From contig JAILHH010000022.1 of the NCBI GenBank assembly GCA_024695935.1, forward strand, positions 62,001-126,000: a stretch of 64,000 nt of DNA. The letters are read 5' to 3'. The DNA comes from Acetatifactor sp. GTDB taxonomy: Bacteria > Bacillota > Clostridia > Lachnospirales > Lachnospiraceae. Both the position numbers and the translations under genes were made by a program. The notes below the pieces were generated by a model. It was given only the letters and a program-made list of their open reading frames with translations, searched no databases and was not told the origin of the DNA. Positions 25,512 to 34,658 of the stretch are shown here, in pieces. The stretch's first letter is position 1, and every line of letters begins with the position of its first letter.

Positions 25512-25540
25512 ACCCCGTGGGCAATTCGCATCCCACGGGG
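25512..25540 (-). terminator. terminator between the two M3 peptidase genes
   Basis: CCCCGTGGG and CCCACGGGG form a perfect 9 bp stem (25513-25521 and 25532-25540), with TTTTGC next on the minus strand. Confidence 0.82.
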
Positions 25541-25552
25541 CAAAAATACGAT

Positions 25553-27352
25553 TTATTTAACCATGGATTCCATCTCATCGAGGACTTTGCTCATGACATC
25601 AAAGGCATCCTGAATGGGAACGGGGGTCTCCAGATCGATATCCACCTGACGCAACAGATCAACAGGAGGAAGTGTACATCCGCCACGGAGGAAGTTTTTG
25701 TACTTCTCAACCATAGGTGCACCCTCCTTTAAGATCCTCTGGGCGATGGTCACCGAAGCCGAGAGGCTTGTTGCATATTGATAAACATAGAAATTGTAAT
25801 AAAAATGAGGGATCCTTGCCCACTCATATGCAATTTCGGGATCGCTTATCATATCCTCTCCGTAATATCTCTTGTTGATATCAAGGTAGAGAGAGCTCAG
25901 ATTGTCTGCGTTAAGGCTCTCACCATCCTCCACCATCTTGTTTGTGAGCATCTCAAACTCCGCAAACTGTGTCTGGCGGAAGATCGTTCCCTTGAAGGAA
26001 TCAAGATAATGATTTAACAGATAGAATCTCATATTCTCATCAGTTGTATTCTTTAACATGTAATCAAGTAAGAGCATCTCGTTACATGTGGAAGCAACCT
26101 CTGCCACAAAGATGGTATAGTCGGAATAAATGTAGGGCTGTGCTTCATTTGAAAAATATGAATGCATTGCATGACCCATCTCATGGGCAAGAGTGAACAC
26201 CTCATCCAGTGAACCGGAGAAGTTTAACAATACGTAAGGGTGGCATCCGTATGCACCTGCGGAATAAGCACCGCTTCTCTTTCCCTTGTTCTCATATACA
26301 TCGATCCATCTCTCGTCAAAGCCTTTTTTCACAATGGCCACATAATCCTCGCCAAGGGGTGCAAGAGCCTTTAATACCAGGTCCTTTGCCTCCTCGAAGG
26401 TATAGGTCTTTGCCACATCCTTTATCATGGGTGTGTAGATGTCATACATGTGAAGCTCGTCAAGACCAAGGCATTTCTTTCTGAGTTTTACATATCTGTG
26501 GAGCTTGTCCAGGTTTTTATTCACTGTATCAACCAGTATCTGATAAACCTTTGGAGAAACATTATTTGCGTCAACAGCAGCCTCAAGAGTGGAATTGTAT
26601 TTTCTCACCTTTGCATAGAAAACCTGCTGTTTAACCTGTCCGTTGTAAAGAGCGGCATAGGTGTTCAGATATTTTTTGTATTCACCGTATAAGCCCTCGA
26701 AAGCTTCCTTTCTGACTCTTCTGTCGGCGCTTTCCAGGAAACGAACGTAACGTCCGTGGGTGATCCTGGACTTTTCGCCGTTGGCATCAGTGATCTCAGG
26801 AAATACCATATCCGCATTGTCAAGCATTCCCCTTGCATCCGATGGGGTATTTGCCATCTCAGAAGTCATAGCTATCACTTTCTCAAGTTCTGCGGAAAGT
26901 CTGTGAGCTTTGAGACGTCTGATTTCATCGATATATTTTCTGTAGAATTCAAGTTCGGGAAGTTCTTTGTAAAATCCCTCTAATGCCTCTTCATCCAGAT
27001 CCACGATCTCAGGAGCTATAAATGAAGTCTGGGCTCCCACCTGTGAATAGGTCATGAAAATCTTTGCACTCATTGCGGTATGCTCTGTATCCGCTGTATC
27101 CTGATCATGAAGTCTTGCCGCATAATCATATGCAAATGTGAGCATCCAGTCCACCTTTGTATCCAGATCCAGGACTTCTTTTAATGTCTTTGCATTCTCG
27201 CAAACCTTGCCTTCAAACTTTGCGATCTCATTTCCGATACGAACACATTCAGCCACGTCCTGTTCCCAGGCTTCCTTGTTCGGGTACATATCTTCGAGTT
27301 TCCAGGTGTCCTCCACCTTCACCTCGCTTCTTGAGGGTAAATCCTTTGCCAT
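25553..27352 (-). CDS. pepF: oligoendopeptidase F, paralogue 2
   Basis: 599 residues, the standard length of oligoendopeptidase F. The zinc motif is HEMGH at 390-394 (TLAHEMGHAMHSYFSN) and the downstream glutamate ligand lies in FVAEVASTCNE. The N-terminus LPSRSEVKVEDTWKLEDMYP is the usual PepF opening. The C-terminal signature EWARIPHFYYNFYVYQYATS is highly typical. It hydrolyses peptides of about 7-17 residues in the cytoplasm and probably supports growth on peptides. It ends at a strong hairpin. Confidence 0.95.
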   Translation of the reverse strand: MAKDLPSRSEVKVEDTWKLEDMYPNKEAWEQDVAECVRIGNEIAKFEGKVCENAKTLKEVLDLDTKVDWMLTFAYDYAARLHDQDTADTEHTAMSAKIFMTYSQVGAQTSFIAPEIVDLDEEALEGFYKELPELEFYRKYIDEIRRLKAHRLSAELEKVIAMTSEMANTPSDARGMLDNADMVFPEITDANGEKSRITHGRYVRFLESADRRVRKEAFEGLYGEYKKYLNTYAALYNGQVKQQVFYAKVRKYNSTLEAAVDANNVSPKVYQILVDTVNKNLDKLHRYVKLRKKCLGLDELHMYDIYTPMIKDVAKTYTFEEAKDLVLKALAPLGEDYVAIVKKGFDERWIDVYENKGKRSGAYSAGAYGCHPYVLLNFSGSLDEVFTLAHEMGHAMHSYFSNEAQPYIYSDYTIFVAEVASTCNEMLLLDYMLKNTTDENMRFYLLNHYLDSFKGTIFRQTQFAEFEMLTNKMVEDGESLNADNLSSLYLDINKRYYGEDMISDPEIAYEWARIPHFYYNFYVYQYATSLSASVTIAQRILKEGAPMVEKYKNFLRGGCTLPPVDLLRQVDIDLETPVPIQDAFDVMSKVLDEMESMVK

Positions 27353-27459
27353 ATAAAAATGACCTCCAATCCAATTAATTCACATGAGTTAATCTTAACA
27401 TACCGCCACATGTTTGTGAACAGAAAAAGAAAGCGCGCCCATGGCTCGCAAACCAAAGA

Positions 27460-27489
27460 GGCCACCCTTCACAAATGTAAAGGGTGGCC
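27460..27489 (-). terminator. hairpin terminator after the uracil/xanthine permease gene
   Basis: GGCCACCCTT and AAGGGTGGCC make a perfect 10 bp stem with a 10-nt loop. On the minus strand only TCTTTGG follows, so the T-run is weak, but its place just after the permease stop fits a terminator. Confidence 0.65.
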
Positions 27490-27528
27490 GGAATAATTTA
27501 TTTTAGTCTTAAGCTTATGATGAAAAGT

Positions 27529-28890
27529 TTATCCCTGTGTTTTTTCAGCTGCTTTTTTCTTGTTGAAAACAGCATTTACGATGATTCCGAGGATAAGTGC
27601 ACATGCAACCTCTGTAAGTGTTACGGCACCGAATGAGATCTCGAGACCGCCGATACCTGCGATGAGGATAACAGATACGGTAAAGAGATTTCCGTTCTCA
27701 TTTAAATCTACTGTCTGGATCATCTTGAGACCGCTGACAGCGATGAAGCCGTAGAGAGCGATGCAGACGCCACCCATTACACAGCTGGGAATTGTTGAAA
27801 GGAAAGTTACAAAAGGAGCCACAAATGATGCAAGGATACAGATGATGGCAGTAACCAGAATAGTAACAACTGAAGCATTTCTGGAAATAGCAACACAGCC
27901 TACTGACTCACCGTATGTGGTATTGGGACATCCGCCAAAGAATGCACCGACTGCTGAACCGACACCGTCTCCGAGAAGTGTTCTTGAAAGACCGGGATCC
28001 TCGAGAAGGTCTCTCTCGATGATGGATGAGAGATTCTTGTGGTCTGCGATATGCTCTGCAAATACTACGAATGCAACAGGGATGTAAGCTACTGCGATGG
28101 TTCCGATATAAGCTGCCATGGAACCGATCTCACCGAACTCATAACCGCCTGAGAAAGCTGTTACGAATGTGAATGAAGGGATCCACTGCATTGAACCGAA
28201 TCTGGAGAAGTCGATAACTTTAAGAGCATCCATACCTGTGCTGTTTCCGATCAATGTAAAGATAGCGGCAACGGCATAACCTGCGCAGATACCGATGATG
28301 AAGGGGATCATCTTTACCATCTTTTTGCCAAATACGGAGCAAGCCATTGTAACGAATAATGTTACGAGACCGCAGATCAGACAAACATAAACTGATGCAG
28401 CCTGGCCGCCGTCAGCAGTTAAAACATTACCCTTCTGAAGGTCGCCGATGGCATTTCCCGCAAGTGAAAGTCCGATGATGGCAACTGTGGGTCCGATAAC
28501 TACTGCGGGCATGATCTTGTTGATCCACTTAACACCTGCGAACTTTACGATCAAAGCGATAACAACATATACAAGACCTGCAAATGCGGCACCGATGATC
28601 AGACCGAGGAATCCAAGGCTTGCCGAAACACCGCCTGCAAATGCCGCAAACATTGAACCGATGAATGCGAATGATGAACCGAGGAATACAGGGCTCTTAA
28701 ACTGAGTAAACAATAAGTAAACGATTGTGCCGACGCCCGCACCGAAAAGTGCTGCCGAGGGGCTCATTCCGTTTCCGATGATTGCGGGAACGGCGATGGT
28801 AGCAGCCAAAATTGCAAGAACCTGCTGCAGTGCGAAGACAAGAGTCTGTCCGAATTTAGGCTTGTCTTCTACGTTGTAGATCATTTTCAT
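27529..28890 (-). CDS. uraA: uracil/xanthine permease, NCS2 family
   Basis: 453 residues with about 12-14 membrane segments. The opening FGQTLVFALQQVLAILAATIAVP, the glutamate-containing FVVFAEHIADHKNLS, and the signature GDGVGSAVGAFFGGCPNTTYGES with its nearby GCVAISRNAS are those of UraA/PyrP-like nucleobase-proton symporters. Uracil is the more likely substrate because the EHIAD/NTTYGE spacing resembles UraA, but xanthine cannot be excluded. The ATG has GGAGG 8 nt upstream. The 5' leader holds a terminator with competing hairpins (28935-29023), so expression is probably attenuated in response to a ligand or protein. Confidence 0.92.
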   Translation of the reverse strand: MKMIYNVEDKPKFGQTLVFALQQVLAILAATIAVPAIIGNGMSPSAALFGAGVGTIVYLLFTQFKSPVFLGSSFAFIGSMFAAFAGGVSASLGFLGLIIGAAFAGLVYVVIALIVKFAGVKWINKIMPAVVIGPTVAIIGLSLAGNAIGDLQKGNVLTADGGQAASVYVCLICGLVTLFVTMACSVFGKKMVKMIPFIIGICAGYAVAAIFTLIGNSTGMDALKVIDFSRFGSMQWIPSFTFVTAFSGGYEFGEIGSMAAYIGTIAVAYIPVAFVVFAEHIADHKNLSSIIERDLLEDPGLSRTLLGDGVGSAVGAFFGGCPNTTYGESVGCVAISRNASVVTILVTAIICILASFVAPFVTFLSTIPSCVMGGVCIALYGFIAVSGLKMIQTVDLNENGNLFTVSVILIAGIGGLEISFGAVTLTEVACALILGIIVNAVFNKKKAAEKTQG

Positions 28891-28934
28891 AAACTTTTCC
28901 TCCCATTTTTTCCAGAGTTTTCCCGGTTTTTGCC

Positions 28935-29023
28935 CAAAAAAATACCGTGCACAATGTGCACGGCCAGTATAGCAACCGGCAACTCATAAGCTGGATTATA
29001 TTTATTTTTGTGCATCTTTGCAC
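28935..29023 (-). promoter_or_regulatory. attenuator-like leader of the nucleobase permease gene
   Basis: On the minus strand three hairpins follow one another: GTGCA/TGCAC (29010-29023), GCCGGT/ACTGGC (28963-28980) and CCGTGCACA/TGTGCACGG (28945-28963), the last followed by TA and seven T residues. The third is a strong terminator and lies before, not after, the permease gene. The TGCAC of hairpin 1 could pair with GTGCA of the terminator, offering an alternative fold. It does not match the purine riboswitch core, and I do not see a clear PyrR-binding loop. Confidence 0.65.
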
Positions 29024-29105
29024 CGATAAGTATTATTACATAGGGATAAAAATTTGTAAAGATATTCATATTAAAAAACATCAGTTATTTTATATTTTTT
29101 TGTGT

Positions 29106-29135
29106 TTGCTTTTTACCTGCCTTTTATCATACAAT
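29106..29135 (+). promoter_or_regulatory. candidate promoter for the DUF6062 gene
   Basis: TTGCTT (29106-29111) and TACAAT (29130-29135) are 18 bp apart, about 62 bp before the ATG at 29197. Confidence 0.5.
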
Positions 29136-29196
29136 ATCAGAGTAGTCCCGACTTAAATTCAAAACGAAACCACTTTTCGAAAGGCGCTATGTTACC

Positions 29197-29958
29197 ATGA
29201 AAGAAAAATTATACACTATCCCGTTAAACGAAGCGGTGGCGGCAAAGGACGAATGCCCTTTTTGCTTTATAGAGAGAAAACTCGAACAGGACACCCTGGA
29301 TTTTGTCCTGGGAAACGGCTCCTCCTATATGGAAGCCGACATGAGAGACCTCACCGACAAGGCCGGTTTTTGCAGAGAGCATTTTAAAAAGATGTACACC
29401 TACGGAAACACCCTTGGAAATGCATGGATCTTAAAAACTCATTATATGAGGATCCTGGAAGGTATGAAAAAGAATATGGAGGGGTATAAGCCTCCGAAAA
29501 TGTCTTTTCGCGAAAAGATGAAAAAAAACGGAGAAAGCGCAAACCCCATCGTAAACTGGATCGACGAAAAGGAGCAGTCCTGCTATTTTTGCAATATATT
29601 CAAGGATCATTACGACAGATACATGGACACTTTCTTTTATCTCTATGAAAAAGATCCCGAATTTGCCGAAAAGATCAAAAACTCCAAAGGATTCTGCCTG
29701 CCTCATTTCAAGGACCTTTGCATGGCTGCCGATGAAAAACTAAACGACAAAAACAAGGAAAGCTTTTACGAAGAGTGTATTCCTCTCATGATGAATAACA
29801 TGAAGAGAGTCTTTGAAGATGTATCCTGGATGGTGGAAAAATTCGATTATGTGAACAAAGACGCCGACTGGAAAAACTCCAGAGATGCGATTCAGAGGGG
29901 CATGCAGAAATTAAAGGGCGGATATCCTGCAGACCCCGTTTACAAGATGAATAAATAA
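29197..29958 (+). CDS. DUF6062-family protein with two cysteine/histidine half-sites
   Basis: 253 residues, soluble and helix-rich. It contains two copies of a C-P-F-C / F-C-R-E-H type pattern: CPFCFIERK with GFCREHFKK in the first third, and CYFCNIFKD with GFCLPHFKD in the middle. The spacing suggests two metal-binding or redox sites (CxxC plus CxxH each). I assign it to the uncharacterised DUF6062 family of Clostridia from memory. It stands alone on the plus strand and is convergent with the TetR regulator gene, with only 3 bp between the stops. No terminator is visible. Confidence 0.85.
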   Translation: MKEKLYTIPLNEAVAAKDECPFCFIERKLEQDTLDFVLGNGSSYMEADMRDLTDKAGFCREHFKKMYTYGNTLGNAWILKTHYMRILEGMKKNMEGYKPPKMSFREKMKKNGESANPIVNWIDEKEQSCYFCNIFKDHYDRYMDTFFYLYEKDPEFAEKIKNSKGFCLPHFKDLCMAADEKLNDKNKESFYEECIPLMMNNMKRVFEDVSWMVEKFDYVNKDADWKNSRDAIQRGMQKLKGGYPADPVYKMNK

Positions 29959-29961
29959 GAA

Positions 29962-30567
29962 CTAATTCTTGCTCATAAGTTTATTTAACATATCAATATA
30001 ATTCAAAGTTTCCTTGTAGAACTGATCTGCCTGGAAACTTTTTTTATTGACTTCTTCCCTGAGCATGGCACTGAAAGAGAGCGTTATGAACCGGATCATA
30101 TCATCCGTTACCACGTCACTTTTAAATTTATCTCTGTCCACCTGCGAGTATATCCTGTCATAGGTTTCATTTAAGATGTCGATCTCGCCCTCGGTAGCAA
30201 GAAGCGCTTCCGTCACATCTTCATAGGGACAGGATTCCAAAAACAGCTGAATATATTTATATTTTTTGCAGGCATACATCCTGGCACAAGTGATCTGCCT
30301 TAAAAGCATAAAAAAATCAGTCTCTTTTGGATTTACAGCCTGATTTAAAAAATAAACCATGTATTTCACGGAATAACTAAACACAAAGGAATAAAGCCCG
30401 ACCTTACTGTCAAAATAGTGAAAAATCAGCCCCTTGCTGACATTGGCTTCCTTTGCGATCTCGTCTGTGCTGGCGTGCTTGTATCCCTGAAGTGAAAAAG
30501 CCTTGAGGGCCGCATTTATGATCCTCTCCTGCTTTTCTTTTTCTATGTCAAAGAAACTGTCGTTCAT
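29962..30567 (-). CDS. TetR-family transcriptional regulator
   Basis: 201 residues. The N-terminal DNA-binding domain (residues ~10-60) has the TetR pattern: RIINAALKAFSLQGYKHAS, then TDEIAKEANVSKGLIFHYF. The C-terminal ligand domain is helical, without a recognised effector pocket. It is likely a repressor that controls itself and possibly the divergent acidic membrane-protein gene at 30772. A promoter (30630-30658) and a palindrome (30665-30681) lie in the shared intergenic region. Confidence 0.92.
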   Translation of the reverse strand: MNDSFFDIEKEKQERIINAALKAFSLQGYKHASTDEIAKEANVSKGLIFHYFDSKVGLYSFVFSYSVKYMVYFLNQAVNPKETDFFMLLRQITCARMYACKKYKYIQLFLESCPYEDVTEALLATEGEIDILNETYDRIYSQVDRDKFKSDVVTDDMIRFITLSFSAMLREEVNKKSFQADQFYKETLNYIDMLNKLMSKN

Positions 30568-30629
30568 TAGTAAACCTTGTACCTTCCCTTAAAATCTTGT
30601 TTTATCTGATGTTTTCGCGGATAATTCAG

Positions 30630-30658
30630 AGTTTAACACAGGATTTTTGCCCTTTCAA
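30630..30658 (-). promoter_or_regulatory. promoter of the TetR regulator gene
   Basis: On the minus strand, TTGAAA (30658-30653) and TAAACT (30635-30630) are 17 bp apart, about 60 bp before the ATG. The palindrome at 30665-30681 lies directly upstream of the -35 box. Confidence 0.7.
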
Positions 30659-30664
30659 TCAGTT

Positions 30665-30681
30665 TTGACCGATTCGGTAAA
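30665..30681. promoter_or_regulatory. candidate TetR operator
   Basis: TT-N-ACCGA-T-TCGGT-N-AA is a 17 bp inverted repeat with a perfect ACCGA/TCGGT core. It is placed between the divergent TetR gene and the gene at 30772, the classical position for a TetR operator. One copy only. Confidence 0.55.
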
Positions 30682-30771
30682 TTTTCGTCAACTTTATCAA
30701 TAATTTACTTTATTTTTTATCGATTTCGTATTAATATAAACCTATGACACCCTCTTGAAAGGAGTACAGAC

Positions 30772-31173
30772 ATGGCAAAGAAATTAGGAAAACTTGTTTT
30801 ATTTACCGCAGCTGTTGGAACCATCGCAGCGGCAGCATATCTTGCTTACAAAAATACAGAGGAAGCTCTTGCAAAATTAAATGATGACGACTTCGACGAT
30901 TTCGAGGATTCAGGCGCTGCTCATGTAAAGAAAGCTTCCGGCAGAAAATATGTTGACCTTTTTAACGAGGACGAAGAAGACGATGAAGAGACCAAAAAAG
31001 ATGACAAGGATTTCGTTCCCCTCTCCGAGACCGTGAGTGAAGCTGTTGAAAAGGCAGCTGATGAGGTGGAGGAATTCTTTGACGAGGAGGATACCTCCGA
31101 GGATGATTTCGAGGAAGACTTCAGGGAAGAGCCCACAGACGACACTCCCGAAGAAGGCAGCGAAGACCTTTAA
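30772..31173 (+). CDS. acidic single-pass membrane-anchored protein, 133 aa
   Basis: One N-terminal membrane helix (about residues 6-26, LGKLVLFTAAVGTIAAAAYL) is followed by a very acidic tail. Roughly the last 95 residues are dominated by Asp and Glu, with runs such as DDDFDDFED and EEFFDEED. No enzymatic motif is present. AAAGGAG 8 nt before the ATG and a strong terminator after the stop support a real gene. It resembles YtxH-like small envelope proteins in layout only. Function unknown; the divergent TetR gene may regulate it. Confidence 0.85.
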   Translation: MAKKLGKLVLFTAAVGTIAAAAYLAYKNTEEALAKLNDDDFDDFEDSGAAHVKKASGRKYVDLFNEDEEDDEETKKDDKDFVPLSETVSEAVEKAADEVEEFFDEEDTSEDDFEEDFREEPTDDTPEEGSEDL

Positions 31174-31216
31174 TTCCCTGATACCACTTAATCGCAAATG
31201 AATATAAAAAAACAAA

Positions 31217-31251
31217 AACTTCTATGCTTTTGAGAGCATAGAAGTTTTTTT
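31217..31251 (+). terminator. bidirectional terminator
   Basis: AACTTCTATGC and GCATAGAAGTT form an 11 bp stem with a TTTTGAGA loop, followed by TTTTT. The flanking A-run allows function on the minus strand for the DUF2225 gene as well. The bases just after it (ACTTTATAGGAA) recur near 44975. Confidence 0.9.
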
Positions 31252-31312
31252 ACTTTATAGGAAATTGCTTTGCAGTCAATATATGATTTTAAACGCCGTT
31301 GTCCTAAACGGA

Positions 31313-32173
31313 TCACTCTGCGGATTTTACTTCCTCCAGGATCCTGTCTTTTAAGTTTCTGGCCTTATCCTTGATCCTTGCAGATGCAGAGATGGATGAC
31401 AGGAGGCTTGAAACAAGTTTACCTGCAACATCATATTTTTTAAGTTTAAAGGCAATCTCGGCAAGGAGCACATCCATGGTGCTCTCGTCCATGCCGCACA
31501 TGGGGAAGTTTTCGGAGGTTCTGGCCTCCACAAAGCCTTCGTAGGCATTGGTCAGATTCTCGAGTTCGGCTTTTTTAAGCTCCTCGATCTTTGCGTCATT
31601 GCCGGGAGTCTTTGAAAGCTCGTCTGCATATCCTCGTATGAGCCATGCGGTCTTTAAACATATGTAAGCCTTTTCGCTGGTCTTTCCTTTTTTGACAACC
31701 GCATTTACCAGCGCCATTTTATATCTCTCTATGGCCTGGTCAAAGGAATAGATATCGGTATTATAATCGGAAAGCTTTGCCTTGCCGCAGATATTCTCCT
31801 TGATAAGCTTTACCTGCGAACTCATAAGTGTTCCGTAAAACTTGCTGAGAGCGGCATAACCGCAGGCTGTACAGAGGATCACATCATATTTGACGCTCTC
31901 GATACCCTCGTACTTGGGTTTCAGATCCTCGTCCATTCCCAGAAGCTTTGCCCTTCCTGTCTTCATGATCTTTGAAGGGGTAACTCTCTCGCAGACAGGG
32001 CATTTAAACTGCTTGTCATAGATGAGGTCCTTCTCATCCACGGTAAGAACTGCTTTTTCAGCAGTTTTTTTCTTTACCTCAGCAGCTTTTTTATCCTCGA
32101 AAATCTCTGTATTTTCGAGGTTTCCAAATCCCAGCGCACCTAATCCCGATAATAATCCGGCCATCTCTTTCAC
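31313..32173 (-). CDS. DUF2225-family protein with zinc-ribbon-like motif
   Basis: 286 residues. An N-terminal Ala/Gly-rich region is followed by KQFKCPVCERVTPSKIMKTG and, about 50 residues later, YDVILCTACGYAALSKF. These two CxxC pairs are the hallmark of the DUF2225 family and probably bind zinc. The D-x-D-L-K-P-x-Y segment between them is also typical. The C-terminal half is helical and TPR-like (AYICLKTAWLIRGYADE...). The gene starts 24 bp after glnS on the same strand, so it is probably cotranscribed. No function is established for the family. Confidence 0.88.
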   Translation of the reverse strand: MKEMAGLLSGLGALGFGNLENTEIFEDKKAAEVKKKTAEKAVLTVDEKDLIYDKQFKCPVCERVTPSKIMKTGRAKLLGMDEDLKPKYEGIESVKYDVILCTACGYAALSKFYGTLMSSQVKLIKENICGKAKLSDYNTDIYSFDQAIERYKMALVNAVVKKGKTSEKAYICLKTAWLIRGYADELSKTPGNDAKIEELKKAELENLTNAYEGFVEARTSENFPMCGMDESTMDVLLAEIAFKLKKYDVAGKLVSSLLSSISASARIKDKARNLKDRILEEVKSAE

Positions 32174-32197
32174 CTTTCCATGATTATTCTTTAGATA

Positions 32198-33877
32198 TTA
32201 GTTATTTTTAGGAAGTACGAATGAACTCTTAAGAGAAACTATCCTGTTAAATACTTTCTTGTCATCTGTTGAATCCTTGTAATCAACGCAGAAGAATCCC
32301 TGACGTACAAACTGGAATCTGTCAAAGGCCTTTGCATCCCCCAGCGCAGGCTCGGCAAATCCGTTTTTCACAACAAGAGAATTCTCGTTAAGGTACAGAT
32401 CTCCGTTCTCATCATAGGTGGAACCGGCTTCATCAGCCTTTTCTTCATCGATGATATTCTCGTAGAGCCTCACTTCACAGGGTACTGCGGTTGAAGCGTT
32501 GACCCAGTGGATGGTTCCTTTGACTTTTCTGCCGTCGGGGCTGTCTCCGCCCTTTGTGGCAGGATCATATGTACAGTGAACCACTGTCACATTGCCGTTT
32601 TCATCCTTTTCACAGCTTGTGGCAGTTACAAAATAAGCATACATGAGGCGGACCTCATTTCCGGGGAACAGTCTGAAATATTTCTTTACAGGTTCCTCCA
32701 TAAAGTCCTCGCGCTCTATATAAAGCTCCTTTCCGAAGGGGATCTGTCTGGTGCCCAGCTCCTCATTTTCAGGATTGTTCACACCGGTCAACATCTCGGT
32801 CTGTCCTTCGGGATAATTGTCGATCACAAGCTTGATGGGATCTAAAATCGCCATCATTCTGGGTACGGTGGGCTTTAAGTCCTCGCGGATACAATATTCC
32901 AAAGCTGCATAATCCGCTGTGGAATTAGCCTTTGATATACCGCTCATCTCTACGAATTTCCAGATGGATTCGGGGGTAAAGCCACGTCTTCTGAGGGCTG
33001 CGATGGATACAAGTCTCGGATCGTCCCATCCGTCCACTACTCCTGTCTCCACCAGCTTTTTGATATATCGCTTTCCTGTTACCACATTTTTCAAATACAT
33101 CTTTGCAAACTCAATCTGCTTGGGAGGATGAGGATACTCAAGTTCCGTAACGACCCAGTTATATAGAGGTCTGTGGTCTTCAAACTCCAGTGTACAGATG
33201 GAGTGGGTGATACCTTCGATCGCATCCTCAATGGGGTGCGCAAAATCATACATGGGATAGATGCACCACTTGTCGCCTGTATTGTGATGCGTCATATGAG
33301 CCACACGATATATTACGGGATCTCTCATGTTCATGTTAGATGAAGCCATGTCAATCCTTGCTCTTAAAACCTTCTCGCCGTCTGCAAATTTGCCGTTCTT
33401 CATGTCTTCAAATAAAGAAAGGTTTTCTTCGATGCTCCTCTCACGGCCGGGATCATCCTTGCCGGGCTCTGTGAGGGTGCCTCTGTATTCTCTGATCTCA
33501 TCTGCGGAAAGGTCTGAAACATAAGCTTTTCCTTTTTTGATAAGCTTCACTGCCCCTTCATACATCTGTTCAAAATAGTCAGATGCAAAGAAGAGTCTGT
33601 CCTCCCAGTCTGCACCAAGCCAGGCGATATCTTTTTTTATAGACTCAACGAACTCGCTCTTTTCCTTTGTAGGATTGGTATCGTCGAATCTCATATTGAA
33701 TTTTCCGCCATATTCCTTTGCAAGACCATAGTTTAAGATGATACTCTTTGCATGGCCGATATGGAGATAACCGTTGGGCTCGGGAGGGAAACGTGTATGA
33801 ACGGTATCGTAAACACCTTCCGCCAGATCCTTGTCGATAATATTTTCAATAAAATGTTTTGATTCTTTTTCACTCAT
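32198..33877 (-). CDS. glnS: glutaminyl-tRNA synthetase
   Basis: 559 residues, a class I synthetase that charges tRNA-Gln with glutamine. Seen: [18 protein letters not shown] with the HIGH motif, [47 protein letters not shown] at the place of the usual SKRKL box, and [17 protein letters not shown]. The C-terminal anticodon-binding barrels follow ([20 protein letters not shown]). Length matches bacterial GlnRS without a fused YqeY domain. It coexists with gatCAB in this window, which has consequences for that pathway. A downstream DUF2225 gene is likely in the same transcript. Confidence 0.95.
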   Translation of the reverse strand: MSEKESKHFIENIIDKDLAEGVYDTVHTRFPPEPNGYLHIGHAKSIILNYGLAKEYGGKFNMRFDDTNPTKEKSEFVESIKKDIAWLGADWEDRLFFASDYFEQMYEGAVKLIKKGKAYVSDLSADEIREYRGTLTEPGKDDPGRERSIEENLSLFEDMKNGKFADGEKVLRARIDMASSNMNMRDPVIYRVAHMTHHNTGDKWCIYPMYDFAHPIEDAIEGITHSICTLEFEDHRPLYNWVVTELEYPHPPKQIEFAKMYLKNVVTGKRYIKKLVETGVVDGWDDPRLVSIAALRRRGFTPESIWKFVEMSGISKANSTADYAALEYCIREDLKPTVPRMMAILDPIKLVIDNYPEGQTEMLTGVNNPENEELGTRQIPFGKELYIEREDFMEEPVKKYFRLFPGNEVRLMYAYFVTATSCEKDENGNVTVVHCTYDPATKGGDSPDGRKVKGTIHWVNASTAVPCEVRLYENIIDEEKADEAGSTYDENGDLYLNENSLVVKNGFAEPALGDAKAFDRFQFVRQGFFCVDYKDSTDDKKVFNRIVSLKSSFVLPKNN

Positions 33878-33979
33878 TTTTTGTAAGTCCTGCCTTTAAT
33901 AAACAATTCTGTTCATAATAATACCACGAAGGGCGAAACAGGGCAAATATAATGTTTATTTGCCATTTTTCGCAAAAAG

Positions 33980-34633
33980 TTATCTTATCTTTCTGAGAAG
34001 TGGCTCCACATCCGCACTCATCCCGAGCACCATCACATGGTCATCATCCTCAAACACATAGTCCGCGGAGGGCATGATATTAAGCCCTTCTTCGTTCTTG
34101 ATGCCGATAACGGATACTTCATAGCGTTGCCTGATATTTAATGCCTTAATGGAATGAGCGACCCATTCCCTCGGAACATTTATCTCGTATATGGAATAAT
34201 CATCATCAAGCTCAATATAATCAAACACATGATTGATGGTACACTCTTTTGCAAGCTTCTCCGCGATATCCCTGTCGGGGTATATAACCTCATCCGCACC
34301 GTTTCTGAGTAAAAACTTGGCATTTACATCTCTGTTTGCCTTGCTGATGACTTTCTTTGCGCCCTTTTCCTTTACAAGGGATGTGATCTCCAGACTGCTC
34401 TGGAAATTAGAGCCGATACACACAAAGACTATGTCAAAGCTGTTCACACCCAGGCTGTCAACCACAGCCGGATCCGAGCAGTCGCCTATCTGAACATTTG
34501 TGACCTTGTGGACCAGATCCCTTACCTTTTCCTCGTCACTGTCAACGATCATTACGTCATTTCCAAGCTCCAAAAGGTTTTCACAGAGATGATGGCCAAA
34601 CTTGCCCATTCCTATGATCAATATATTCTTCAT
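33980..34633 (-). CDS. ktrA: potassium uptake regulatory subunit (KtrA/TrkA family)
   Basis: 217 residues, the usual KtrA/KtrC size. An RCK_N Rossmann domain opens with ILIIGMGKFGHHL (dinucleotide-binding GxGxxG) and continues with DVMIVDSDEEKV and IGDCSDPAVVDSLGV. The RCK_C domain starts at about residue 140 and ends with VMVLGMSADVEPLLRKIR. It forms a cytoplasmic octameric ring that gates the KtrB channel; RCK_C domains of this family often bind c-di-AMP. It lies 25 bp after ktrB on the same strand. Confidence 0.93.
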   Translation of the reverse strand: MKNILIIGMGKFGHHLCENLLELGNDVMIVDSDEEKVRDLVHKVTNVQIGDCSDPAVVDSLGVNSFDIVFVCIGSNFQSSLEITSLVKEKGAKKVISKANRDVNAKFLLRNGADEVIYPDRDIAEKLAKECTINHVFDYIELDDDYSIYEINVPREWVAHSIKALNIRQRYEVSVIGIKNEEGLNIMPSADYVFEDDDHVMVLGMSADVEPLLRKIR

Positions 34634-34658
34634 ATAAAAAATTCCTCCCGATCCCGGC

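Noticed and set aside
33930-33975. Inverted repeat GGCAAAT/ATTTGCC between ktrA and glnS
   Set aside because: No T-run on the minus strand after the stem; may be chance in AT-rich sequence.
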